From an uncultured Thalassospira sp. (lineage in GTDB: Bacteria > Pseudomonadota > Alphaproteobacteria > Rhodospirillales_A > Thalassospiraceae), in NCBI GenBank assembly GCA_946885765.1, contig CAMPHD010000100.1, positions 1 to 9,409 of the forward strand: a stretch of 9,409 nucleotides of DNA, given 5' to 3'. The notes under the pieces were generated by a model, which worked only from the letters and a program-made list of their open reading frames with translations, had not been told where the DNA came from and searched no databases. The position numbers were made by a program, and so were the translations under genes. How positions within the stretch are numbered: position 1 is the stretch's first letter; each line of letters begins with the position of its first letter. Below are positions 1-7,343 of this stretch, one piece after another.

Positions 1-1611
1 GCGATGCATGGTGGGTCAAGGCTGATTTACCGGGTAGCGAAGGACAAGACGACCGCTCGTGCCATGGTGCGACAGGGAACCCATCGTCTGCCGGTTCTTT
101 TGATCGGAGCCGGAGACGAGGCCGAGGCATTCATTCGTGAAACGTTTCGGTCGGCGAACACCCCGTTTGACGTTATCGGCATTGTTTCCCTGACCGATAG
201 CCGTGTCGGACGGAATATGCATGGCATTGATGTGCTGGCGACCGCAGACAAGCTCGAAGAAGCTTTGGGCAAGCTTGCAAAAAGCAAACGTGGTTTGCCG
301 CGTCGCCTAGTTCTAACCGGTGATGCGTTGCGTCATGAGGATATTACCAAATGGGTCGAAATTGCTGATCAGCGCGGTATGACCCTGGCGCGCTTGCCGA
401 AGCTGAGTGACTTGCGTGAAGGGCTCGCCGATCCGTTGCAAATCCGTCCGGTTGCGATTGAAGATTTGCTGGGACGGCCGCAGGCCCGACTTGATCGTGA
501 CAAGGTTCGTCAGATGATTGTCGGACGGCGGGTCCTGGTGACCGGAGCCGGTGGATCGATCGGTTCGGAACTTGTGCGACAGATTGCGGCTTATGGTCCG
601 GCAAGCCTTACCTTGCTGGATGCTGGTGAATACAATCTTTATGCCATTGATATGGAGATGGCAGAAAAATATCCTGATCTTCCCCGCGAGAGTATTCTCG
701 GTGATGTTCGTGATCGCCTCAGGATTGATCAGGTTTTTGCGGCCCAACAGCCGGAAATCGTTTTCCACGCAGCAGCCTACAAACACGTGCCGTTGGTTGA
801 GCATAACCCGAATGAAGGCATTCTGACCAACACGCTTGGTACCCGCAACGTTGCCGAGGCATGTCGTGCTGCTGGTGTTGCAACCATGGTTCTGATTTCA
901 ACAGATAAGGCCGTAAACCCGGCCAATGTCATGGGGGCGTCAAAACGTCTGGCAGAATGTTATTGTCAGGCGCTTGAAACTCTTCCGTCGGATCAGCGGG
1001 GGGGGACACGATTTGTCACCGTGCGGTTTGGCAATGTTCTGGGGTCGACAGGGTCGGTGGTGCCCTTGTTCCGTCGCCAGCTAGAGGCTGGTGGGCCGCT
1101 GACCGTGACGCATGAGGGCATCACGCGATACTTCATGACGATTGCCGAAGCGGTCGAGCTTGTTTTGCAGGCTGCCGAGCTTGGCAAACATGGCGTTACA
1201 GAGGGTGGCAAGATTTTCGTTCTCGATATGGGACGACCGGTAAAGATCATTGATCTGGCGCGTCAGATGATCCTGCTGTCGGGGCTGCGGCCAGGCAAGG
1301 ACATTGACATCAAGGTCACAGGCCTGCGGCCGGGCGAGAAGCTATACGAAGAACTGTTTCATGATGGTGAGCCGCCGGAACCGACTGAAACCGATGGGGT
1401 TATGCTGGCAGCGCCGCGTGTTGTTGATTATGCCTTGATCAAGCAGGTGTTTGACGAGCTCGGTGAAAGTGCGGCAAGCCGTGATACGCACAAAACCCTG
1501 GAATTGATGAGCCGTCTTGTGCCGGAATTTCAACCGCCTGAAATTGGTGTAAAATCCTTCTTTGCCAAGAGCGAACCCGAAAAGCTGGATAAAGCAGCAA
1601 GCGGTCAGTGA
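1..1611 (+). CDS. Membrane-type nucleotide-sugar 4,6-dehydratase, WbpM/CapD family (5' end outside window)
   Basis: This protein probably converts UDP-N-acetylglucosamine to a 4-keto-6-deoxy sugar nucleotide for O-antigen, capsule or exopolysaccharide. Residues are counted from the first visible Met at position 4, which is not the true start. The frame is open to the window edge, and family members of this long type (usually over 600 residues) begin with several membrane helices that are missing here. A first nucleotide-binding-like domain carries GAGDEA at residues 35-40, followed by IEDLLGRP at 152-159. The catalytic extended-SDR domain has the NAD-binding loop TGAGGSIG at 180-187, then STDKAVNP at 299-306 and MGASK at 310-314. 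LRPGEKLYEEL lies at 441-451. Met310 sits where the classical SDR tyrosine would be, as in the long WbpM subgroup, while Lys314 is kept. The stop is TGA at 1609-1611. The family call is firm. The exact sugar product and the 4,6-dehydratase activity are inferred from the family. Confidence 0.93.
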   Translation, partial: AMHGGSRLIYRVAKDKTTARAMVRQGTHRLPVLLIGAGDEAEAFIRETFRSANTPFDVIGIVSLTDSRVGRNMHGIDVLATADKLEEALGKLAKSKRGLPRRLVLTGDALRHEDITKWVEIADQRGMTLARLPKLSDLREGLADPLQIRPVAIEDLLGRPQARLDRDKVRQMIVGRRVLVTGAGGSIGSELVRQIAAYGPASLTLLDAGEYNLYAIDMEMAEKYPDLPRESILGDVRDRLRIDQVFAAQQPEIVFHAAAYKHVPLVEHNPNEGILTNTLGTRNVAEACRAAGVATMVLISTDKAVNPANVMGASKRLAECYCQALETLPSDQRGGTRFVTVRFGNVLGSTGSVVPLFRRQLEAGGPLTVTHEGITRYFMTIAEAVELVLQAAELGKHGVTEGGKIFVLDMGRPVKIIDLARQMILLSGLRPGKDIDIKVTGLRPGEKLYEELFHDGEPPEPTETDGVMLAAPRVVDYALIKQVFDELGESAASRDTHKTLELMSRLVPEFQPPEIGVKSFFAKSEPEKLDKAASGQ

Positions 1612-1730
1612 TCCGATAAGGGCCCTAGTGCTGACATCTGCGCAGTCTGGCCTGCGGCCATGCAACATTTCGGGGTCCACATTTGGTCGCGTGCATGATA
1701 AAGCTCCGCGCGAAACATGGTTCGGACTCA

Positions 1731-1758
1731 TTGATCATGTGTCGGCTCGAATGAAAAT
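1731..1758 (+). promoter_or_regulatory. Weak sigma-70-like promoter candidate for purH
   Basis: TTGATC at 1731-1736 and GAAAAT at 1753-1758 are separated by 16 bases. Each matches four of six consensus positions. The -10-like box lies inside the left arm and start of the loop of the inverted repeat at 1749-1773, so a protein bound there could block it. This is pattern matching only; alphaproteobacterial promoters are often divergent and no start site can be read from the sequence. Confidence 0.25.
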
Positions 1759-1773
1759 CAGAGGTTTTCATTC
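1749..1773. repeat. Perfect 9-base inverted repeat upstream of purH
   Basis: GAATGAAAA at 1749-1757 is exactly complementary to TTTTCATTC at 1765-1773 across a 7-base spacer. It lies about 125 bases before the purH start. The AT-rich arms and short spacer suit a dimeric repressor operator, or a weak RNA hairpin. No T-run follows, so it is not a normal terminator. The binding protein, if any, is unknown. Confidence 0.5.
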
Positions 1774-1807
1774 ATCATAAAGCCGATTGCCCGCAAACGT
1801 CATTACC

Positions 1808-1831
1808 CCGTATGCACCAGTAGCGATACGG
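1808..1831. repeat. 6-base inverted repeat in purH leader
   Basis: CCGTAT at 1808-1813 pairs with ATACGG at 1826-1831. An inner GC step (1814-1815 with 1823-1824) could extend the stem past one bulged base. It could form a small hairpin in a purH leader transcript. The match is short enough to be chance. Confidence 0.3.
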
Positions 1832-1898
1832 AGTAGGCCGATATATCATCAATGGGTCCGGGGCCTTCATCATTGACGATGTATTGAAAGCGAACCCG

Positions 1899-3476
1899 AT
1901 GACTGCTCGTATTGCGCGCGCGCTGATCTCCGTTTCCGACAAGACCGGTCTGGTCGAATTTGCCAAATCCCTTCATGAACAGGGTGTTGAAATCCTGTCT
2001 ACCGGTGGTTCCGCCAAGGCCATCGAAGCTGCCGGTGTTCCTGTAAAGGAAGTTGCCGATCACACTGGTTTTCCCGAAATCATGGACGGTCGCGTCAAGA
2101 CTCTTCATCCGAAGATTCACGGCGGCCTTCTGGGCCGCCGTTCTCTTTCCAGCCACATGAAGGCGATGGAAGATAACGACATTTCCCCGATTGATCTGGT
2201 TTGTGTGAACCTTTATCCGTTCGAGGAAACCGTTGCCAAGGGTGCCGATTTCGATACCTGTATCGAAAACATCGATATCGGCGGACCGAGCATGATCCGC
2301 TCGGCAGCAAAGAACCATGAATCGGTTACGGTTGTTGTCGATCCGTCTGATTACGACCGCGTTGTTGCCGAAATGAAAGACAATGCTGGTGCCACGACGG
2401 CAGAAACCCGCCGCGTTCTGGCCGCCAAGGCATTTGCCCGGACGGGTGCTTATGACTCGGCAATTTCAAGCTGGTTTGCCGGTGAGCTTGGTGAAACCTT
2501 CCCGCAGCGCCTGAATGTTTCTGCCGAACTGAAACAGACCCTGCGTTACGGTGAAAACCCCCATCAGCAGGCTGCGTTCTATACCAATGGCAAGAACCGC
2601 CCGGGTGTGGCCACCGCGACCCAGCTTCAGGGTAAGGAACTGTCATTCAATAACCTGAATGATACGGATGCGGCGTTTGAACTGGTGTCCGAGTTTGATG
2701 AAAAACCGGCTGTTGCCATCATCAAGCACGCCAATCCGTGCGGTGTTGCCGAGGGGGCAACCCTGATTGAAGCCTATAACAAGGCGCTGTCTTGTGATCC
2801 GGTTTCGGCATTTGGTGGCATCATCGCGGTTAACTGTACCCTTGATAAGGCCACTGCCGAAGAAATCGCCAAGCTGTTTGCCGAAGTCGTGATTTGCCCC
2901 GATGCAGATGACGCGGCCAAGGAAGTTCTGGCAGCCAAGAAAAACCTTCGTCTGCTGGTGACCGGTGGCATGGCCGACCCGGAAGGCGAAGACATGACGC
3001 TTCGTTCGCTGGCCGGTGGTTATCTGCTTCAGAACCGTGATGCCGGTCGTGTAAAGCGTGACGAGCTTAAAGTCGTCACCAAGCGCAAGCCGACCGAGGC
3101 AGAGCTTGATGATCTTCTGTTTGCCTTCCGCGTCGGCAAGCACGTCAAATCAAATGCAATTGTCTATGTCAAAGACGGCAAGACCGTTGGTGTTGGCGCC
3201 GGGCAAATGAGCCGCGTTGACAGCTCGCGCATTGCGGCATGGAAAGCAGAAGAAGCTGGCAAGAATGTGGGTGAAGACGAACTGCGCACCAAGGGTTCAG
3301 TGGTTTCGTCTGATGCGTTCTTCCCGTTTGCGGATGGTTTGCTGGCTGCTGTGAATGCCGGTGCGACCGCAGTCATTCAGCCGGGTGGCTCGATGCGTGA
3401 CGAAGAAGTCATTGCCGCAGCCGATGAGCATGACATTGCCATGGTCTTTACCGGCATGCGTCATTTCCGTCACTGA
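1899..3476 (+). CDS. purH: Bifunctional AICAR formyltransferase / IMP cyclohydrolase
   Basis: PurH catalyses the last two steps of de novo purine synthesis in the cytoplasm: formyl transfer from 10-formyl-tetrahydrofolate to AICAR, then ring closure to IMP. From the ATG at 1899 it is 525 residues, the normal family length. The N-terminal cyclohydrolase (MGS-like) domain shows SVSDKTGL at 11-18, [15 protein letters not shown] at 62-76, NLYPFEE at 104-110 and [17 protein letters not shown] at 123-139. The C-terminal transformylase domain shows YGENPHQQ at 217-224 and KHANPCG with the catalytic Lys276-His277 pair. The reading frame is open to a TTG at 1884, but I prefer ATG 1899: [17 protein letters not shown] is a typical PurH start, and a weak GAAAG ribosome-binding site lies at 1886-1890. 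The gene stands alone, with a terminator just downstream. Identity is certain; only the start is open. Confidence 0.98.
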   Translation: MTARIARALISVSDKTGLVEFAKSLHEQGVEILSTGGSAKAIEAAGVPVKEVADHTGFPEIMDGRVKTLHPKIHGGLLGRRSLSSHMKAMEDNDISPIDLVCVNLYPFEETVAKGADFDTCIENIDIGGPSMIRSAAKNHESVTVVVDPSDYDRVVAEMKDNAGATTAETRRVLAAKAFARTGAYDSAISSWFAGELGETFPQRLNVSAELKQTLRYGENPHQQAAFYTNGKNRPGVATATQLQGKELSFNNLNDTDAAFELVSEFDEKPAVAIIKHANPCGVAEGATLIEAYNKALSCDPVSAFGGIIAVNCTLDKATAEEIAKLFAEVVICPDADDAAKEVLAAKKNLRLLVTGGMADPEGEDMTLRSLAGGYLLQNRDAGRVKRDELKVVTKRKPTEAELDDLLFAFRVGKHVKSNAIVYVKDGKTVGVGAGQMSRVDSSRIAAWKAEEAGKNVGEDELRTKGSVVSSDAFFPFADGLLAAVNAGATAVIQPGGSMRDEEVIAAADEHDIAMVFTGMRHFRH

Positions 3477-3499
3477 TCCGAACTAGACAGTCACAAGAC

Positions 3500-3532
3500 A
3501 AAGGCCGCAGACAATTCTGTCTGCGGCCTTTT
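3500..3532. terminator. Strong intrinsic terminator after purH, probably bidirectional
   Basis: A perfect 14-base stem (3500-3513 with 3518-3531) encloses the 4-base loop ATTC. The core GGCCGCAGACA pairs with TGTCTGCGGCC and is followed by TTTT on the plus strand. It begins 23 bases after the purH stop. The A-run at its left gives a short T-run on the minus strand, and the convergent hemY gene ends at 3567, so the hairpin can serve both transcription units. The plus-strand role is clear; the minus-strand role is inference. Confidence 0.9.
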
Positions 3533-3566
3533 ATGTTCGGTTATGTTCAGCGGTTCGGCTTTGTAA

Positions 3567-4997
3567 TCAGGCTACGGGTGTCGGCTGATCACCCTTTTTA
3601 GCCGGGATTTCCGTGTCTGCCGGATGGGGATTGTCTATGATCGCACCATCCTGCCTGATCGCGGTGGGTTCTTTCGGTTTGTGCGGATCAGATGAAGGTT
3701 CATCATTGTGAATACGTATCGGAGCGCGCCAGTCAATACTGCCAAATGAATGACAGGACGGGCAGGTAACCGCCCATTTGTCGGTTTCCGTACCACATGC
3801 ACCGCACCGCCAGCCCGGATCAGGATTGGCGTGGCTTGCCTTTACCAGTAATTCACGTGCCTTGGTGGCATCTTTCTTCTCGCGGAATTCCAGATCGGCC
3901 AAAATCCGGTAATGACGTGCCTGTGCCTTTTGCGCGATGGCCTTTTCCAGATTGTTGCGTGCCATGCCCCACAAATCGGCATTAAGGGCAGCCTCGGCAA
4001 TCAGAAGCTGGCTTTCGACATGGTCAGGATTGGTTGCAATCAGTTTTTCGACGCCTTTGACCTTGGCCAGGGCATCCCCAGAAAGATTGCCAAGATAAAT
4101 TTTTCCCAATGCGGCTGACGGCGATATTTTCCAGCTTTCTAATGCAACCTCCCGGGCTTTTGCTGCCTGATCAATGTCGGTATACAGGCGCGCCAGAAGA
4201 GCCGTTGCCCCGGTAAAGTCCGGACGGGCATTCAATGCCTTGCGCAGAAGTTTGACGGCTTCCGCATTTTCACCGCTGGCTATTGCATCTTCGGCCTTGG
4301 CGGTAATCAGAAGTGCCCGGCGACGTGTCAGTTCCTCTTCATTGAAGATACCCGCCTTCTGGGCATCGACCAAAAGCGTTAGTGCCCGATCCCAGCGCTT
4401 TGCCCCAAGCAACAGGTCAAATAGCGTTACCAGAACGGACGGGTTGCGGGGGCGCAGGCGATGAGCGCGTTCCGCGTAATCAAGTGCAGCCGACCGATTC
4501 CCGGACTTAAGTGACAGTTGGAGCAATCCCCGCAATCCGAAAAACGCGGAATCCGGCTTTTCCAGCATGGCTTCAAACTGACGCTTGGCGGCATCATTGT
4601 TGCCATCCAGTTCTGCTGCCTGTGCCGTCAGAAGACGGGTCAGCGTGTCATCTTCAAGGTAGCGGTCGACTGCACGGGTATGTTTTAGAGCCTGTCGCAC
4701 GTCCCCCGATGCCAGTTCAAGCAATCCCATGGTCAGGGCCTGTTGCCCCTTTTTCCGGCGTCGGCTTCCCAGAATGCGACCAAGCCAGTTTGGAGAATTT
4801 GCAATTGCTGACCAGCAGCGCCAAAGAATGACCAGAAGTCCGGTCAGAGCAAGCAGGCCAAGGGCGACCATGCCGATGGATCCGTCAAACCGGTAGCCCA
4901 GCCAGACAATTGTCATGGTGCCTGGGTTATTGGCAAACCAAACGGTACAGGTGACGAGAATGATGGTGATCAGAATAAACAGGCCAAGACGTATCAT
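3567..4997 (-). CDS. hemY: HemY-type inner-membrane TPR protein with C-terminal zinc ribbon
   Basis: This 476-residue protein matches the HemY_N family and is not the Bacillus protoporphyrinogen oxidase that is also named HemY. Two membrane helices (about 4-22 and 41-59) flank the family signature NNPGTMTIVWLGY. A basic stretch, RRRKK, follows near residue 80. From about 85 to 390 the protein is alpha-helical with TPR-like Ala/Leu repeats, including DYAERAHRLRPRNPSVL and KLLRKALNARPDFTGA. It ends with a four-cysteine ribbon, Cys398-x2-Cys401-x10-Cys412-x2-Cys415, and a polar, proline-rich tail of about 55 residues. The molecular function is unsettled; a scaffold role in heme synthesis has been proposed from gene linkage. 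The ATG overlaps the mic60 stop as ATGA, and a strong Shine-Dalgarno lies inside mic60 at 5004-5009. It is the last gene of the hem cluster. The family is clear and the function is not. Confidence 0.88.
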   Translation of the reverse strand: MIRLGLFILITIILVTCTVWFANNPGTMTIVWLGYRFDGSIGMVALGLLALTGLLVILWRCWSAIANSPNWLGRILGSRRRKKGQQALTMGLLELASGDVRQALKHTRAVDRYLEDDTLTRLLTAQAAELDGNNDAAKRQFEAMLEKPDSAFFGLRGLLQLSLKSGNRSAALDYAERAHRLRPRNPSVLVTLFDLLLGAKRWDRALTLLVDAQKAGIFNEEELTRRRALLITAKAEDAIASGENAEAVKLLRKALNARPDFTGATALLARLYTDIDQAAKAREVALESWKISPSAALGKIYLGNLSGDALAKVKGVEKLIATNPDHVESQLLIAEAALNADLWGMARNNLEKAIAQKAQARHYRILADLEFREKKDATKARELLVKASHANPDPGWRCGACGTETDKWAVTCPSCHSFGSIDWRAPIRIHNDEPSSDPHKPKEPTAIRQDGAIIDNPHPADTEIPAKKGDQPTPVA

Positions 4998-6529
4998 TGG
5001 CTATCCCCCGTAATGAGGGATTCATCGCCTGTCAGAAGATTGATCGCATGAGCACTGAGTGTGGCAATTGCGCGGTTCAGAAGCTGACGGCTTTTGGCGT
5101 CTTCCAGCCATTCAGCAGTAGCAGCCTTTGCGTTTTCGCCTTCGACACCATCCAGAGCGGCAATAGCCGCATCAAGATCGTCGCTTTCAAGAGCAGCCTC
5201 GGCAGTCACCAGACGCCCATCAAGTGAAGCTTCGCCAGCGACATCAACACGTCGAACCGGGATCAGTTTTTTGATATTTGCCCATGTCGCGGCAAGAATA
5301 CTGCCGGAATGGTCATCGCTTGCTGCTTGTACCGCTTGTTGTGCCATTGCAGGGAAGGATTGGCGCAGTTTTTCAATTGTCGGTGCGCCATGGTCTGCGA
5401 GTGGTTTTAGCGCAGCAATCTGTTCCGCAATAACCGGATCATCGGATCCGCTGCGTTCCAGTTGGTTAAGTGCAATCATGAACGGTCCACCACGTTGCAA
5501 AGCATCGCGAAGGAGCGTGACGGCCATGGCTATAGCCTGCCCGCGACTTTCAACACGCAAGCCGGCGGTTGCACGAACTTCTTCTTCCATGGTCGAGAGG
5601 CGTGCCGAAAGGTCACGCATTTCGGCGGCAACGCCGGAAAGTTCGGATTCAACCCGTGCCAATTCCTCAATCGGGGCAGTGCGGGTTTCAATTTCTGCCA
5701 TACGGCGTGCGACAGTATTGTTCAGCGTATCGCCGCGTTCATTGTTAAGCCGTTCGCGCAGCGCATTGATCGTGCCCTCAAGACGCGAAAGCCGTTCGGT
5801 CAAATCAGGATCAACAACAACCGTACCTTCGTTCGTATCTGGCGAGTTGCCGGTATCGGCCAAAGGCACGTTTTCGGCCTGATGCGTCAGATTGTCTTCT
5901 TTGCCAATCATCGCATCGTCCCGTTCAGGGGCGCCGGGCGATGATGTAGCTGAAGTATCCGTACCGTTATCAACCGACGTGGACGGAGACGTGCTATCGG
6001 CTGACGGTTTGTTTGTGGTTGCAGCAGGTGCTGGTTCCGCCATGCCTTCCGGGGTGATTTCGGAAAGAATTTCGGACGGAACATACTGATTCAATATTGG
6101 TTCCGCATCACGCCACCAAAGGGCACGGGTGAGCCACCCGATTGCCAGCGCCCCGGCAATAATACGCACAAACAAAAGAATGGCGCTGCCGCCCCGCAGT
6201 TTTGCAGTCGGTCTGGGTGTATAGGTGGCAGTTTTATCAGAGGCTGATTTTTGATTCATACCCGGCTTGATTTCAGGCTTTGTGCTTGCGGGTTTGGTAT
6301 CTGACTTTGTTTTGTCTGTATTTGTGGTGCCGTTCGCATCAGTGTTTGAGCCAAATGCAGCCTTTGCATTATCTGTTGCATTGGGCGTCGTTCCCGATTT
6401 CTGATCGGCAGAGTTTTTGGCAAGGTTTGCGTTGCCTTTACTGTCTATCGAAATGGTTTCGGACGAGTCGGCTTTTGTCTCGGCCGGTTTTGCTGAAGCG
6501 TCGGATTTTGGCGTTTCTGGTTTTTTCAC
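4994..6529 (-). CDS. Mic60/mitofilin-like inner-membrane protein (alphaproteobacterial Mic60)
   Basis: Mic60 is the core of the mitochondrial contact-site complex that shapes cristae. Alphaproteobacterial homologues shape the inner membrane and sit beside heme genes. This 511-residue protein has the expected order. Residues 1-112 are disordered and rich in Lys, Thr, Asn, Ser and Asp. One membrane helix spans about 114-138. A second disordered Ser/Thr/Pro/acidic linker covers about 155-240. A heptad-rich coiled coil follows at about 241-325. A helical mitofilin-type C-terminus runs from about 330 to 505, including FMIALNQLERSG at 350-361 and a KPLADHGAPTIEKLRQSFP stretch at 375-393. The C-terminus should face the periplasm. 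The start is GTG at 6529-6527 with no clear ribosome-binding site; in-frame Met91 would remove most of the N-terminal disordered region. It follows hemD by 53 bases and overlaps hemY by 4. The assignment rests on architecture, the C-terminal motif and gene context, without an alignment. A looser name would be HemX-like. Confidence 0.82.
   Translation of the reverse strand: MKKPETPKSDASAKPAETKADSSETISIDSKGNANLAKNSADQKSGTTPNATDNAKAAFGSNTDANGTTNTDKTKSDTKPASTKPEIKPGMNQKSASDKTATYTPRPTAKLRGGSAILLFVRIIAGALAIGWLTRALWWRDAEPILNQYVPSEILSEITPEGMAEPAPAATTNKPSADSTSPSTSVDNGTDTSATSSPGAPERDDAMIGKEDNLTHQAENVPLADTGNSPDTNEGTVVVDPDLTERLSRLEGTINALRERLNNERGDTLNNTVARRMAEIETRTAPIEELARVESELSGVAAEMRDLSARLSTMEEEVRATAGLRVESRGQAIAMAVTLLRDALQRGGPFMIALNQLERSGSDDPVIAEQIAALKPLADHGAPTIEKLRQSFPAMAQQAVQAASDDHSGSILAATWANIKKLIPVRRVDVAGEASLDGRLVTAEAALESDDLDAAIAALDGVEGENAKAATAEWLEDAKSRQLLNRAIATLSAHAINLLTGDESLITGDSQ
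5004..5009 (-). promoter_or_regulatory. Ribosome-binding site of hemY
   Basis: Read on the minus strand this is GGGGGA, six bases before the hemY ATG (4997-4995). It lies inside the last codons of mic60, and the ATGA overlap puts termination and re-initiation next to each other. This fixes the hemY start and suggests translational coupling. Confidence 0.6.
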
Positions 6530-6582
6530 GATCGGACCATTGCAGTTTGCGGTTGTTCCGAGACACCACTTGGCGCGGAAAG

Positions 6583-7305
6583 TCAGGCGAAAGCGTTCTC
6601 TAGTGCCGAAAGAAGGTATTCCTGTGTCGGGTGTTTTGCCACTTCTGTCTTATGCCATGTAAGGACGCCAAGGCGATCTTTCACTGCAGAACTAAGACAA
6701 ATTGCACTTGTACCGACCAGATCTTTTTCCAGCTTGTGTCTTTCAATCAGCTTAACAAAGCTTATCGCTGTGCGGGGAGAGAAAAATAAAACCGCATCAA
6801 CATGATGCGCAGAGATTGCGGTTACGACATCGCCGGGCAGGTGATCGGATGGAATGGCATCATAGACGGTTTGGCGCCGAATATTGAAGCCACGGTCTTT
6901 CAATAGTGAACCAAGATCACTGGCAACCTTGCGGGCCGCCGGATGGAAAAGATCCCCTTTTGCCGGGTCAATTTGATTACCAATCAATCGCGCCAGATCT
7001 TCGATATCTCCATCTGCGCTGTGGATGTCGGCAAAACCGGCCTGGCGCGCCATACGTGCGGTGGCATCGCCAACACACAGCACCGGATAATGTCGCTCAT
7101 CGCACTGTTTTGCAAAAGCACGCACCCCGTTGGCCGAGGTGAATATCAACGCTTGTACGCCGGCAAGATCAAGACTGTCTGCATGTTGTGGAAATTCAAT
7201 GCGCAACATGGGGGCTGAAAGCAGGCGATAGCCGCGTGTCATTAACGCGGCTTCAAGTTCCTGCGAGTCGGTTTCCGGTCGGGTATTCAGGATCAATGGC
7301 CCCAT
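6583..7305 (-). CDS. hemD: Uroporphyrinogen-III synthase
   Basis: HemD closes hydroxymethylbilane into uroporphyrinogen III while inverting ring D. This is the branch-point macrocycle for heme, siroheme and cobalamin. The 240-residue length is normal. The family is poorly conserved, but the usual landmarks are present: TRP at 8-10, FTSANGVRAF at 55-64, VGDATA at 78-83, VYDA at 147-150, FFSPRTA at 174-180 and CLSSAVKD at 203-210. These fit the two-domain alternating fold. There is no signal peptide or membrane segment, so it is cytoplasmic. The ATG is preceded by GGGGA at 7314-7310 on the minus strand, with a 4-base spacer. It lies 38 bases after hemC, which makes its substrate, and is almost certainly co-transcribed with it. 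Confidence 0.95.
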   Translation of the reverse strand: MGPLILNTRPETDSQELEAALMTRGYRLLSAPMLRIEFPQHADSLDLAGVQALIFTSANGVRAFAKQCDERHYPVLCVGDATARMARQAGFADIHSADGDIEDLARLIGNQIDPAKGDLFHPAARKVASDLGSLLKDRGFNIRRQTVYDAIPSDHLPGDVVTAISAHHVDAVLFFSPRTAISFVKLIERHKLEKDLVGTSAICLSSAVKDRLGVLTWHKTEVAKHPTQEYLLSALENAFA

Positions 7306-7343
7306 GTCATCCCCGTCGATGGTCCTGAAAGCGTGTGTCGCAA

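Larger units (their letters stand above)
1612..1898. other. Intergenic region upstream of purH
   Basis: This stretch of about 290 bases separates the polysaccharide gene from purH and shows no credible coding sequence. It holds two clear inverted repeats (1749-1773 and 1808-1831), a weaker long dyad at 1847-1880 and a weak promoter candidate at 1731-1758. The short GC hairpin at 1648-1660 after the upstream gene lacks a T-run, so I do not call it a terminator. I looked for the conserved CGCCTGGGC-like element of the ZTP riboswitch, which often precedes purine and folate genes, and did not find it. Confidence 0.6.

Noticed and set aside
313..804. A 163-codon open frame on the minus strand inside the dehydratase gene
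   Set aside because: It lies wholly opposite conserved dehydratase motifs and its translation resembles no protein family. It is a shadow frame.
1648..1660. TGGCC-TGC-GGCCA hairpin after the dehydratase gene as a terminator
   Set aside because: The stem is five bases with a three-base loop and no T-run follows, so it does not qualify as an intrinsic terminator.
1612..1898. ZTP (pfl) riboswitch upstream of purH
   Set aside because: The highly conserved 3' element and the paired GC-rich 5' element of this riboswitch are not present.
1884..1898. TTG at 1884 as the purH start
   Set aside because: No ribosome-binding site precedes it, and the five added residues are not typical of PurH. The ATG at 1899 gives the family's normal start.
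1803..2318. A 171-codon open frame on the minus strand across the purH start
   Set aside because: It is antisense to the conserved PurH N-terminal motifs and has no recognisable domain.
5094..5882. A 262-codon open frame on the plus strand, opposite mic60
   Set aside because: It is rich in Ser, Arg and Ala with no domain or membrane pattern, as expected from the reverse complement of a well-supported gene. It has no ribosome-binding site or context of its own.
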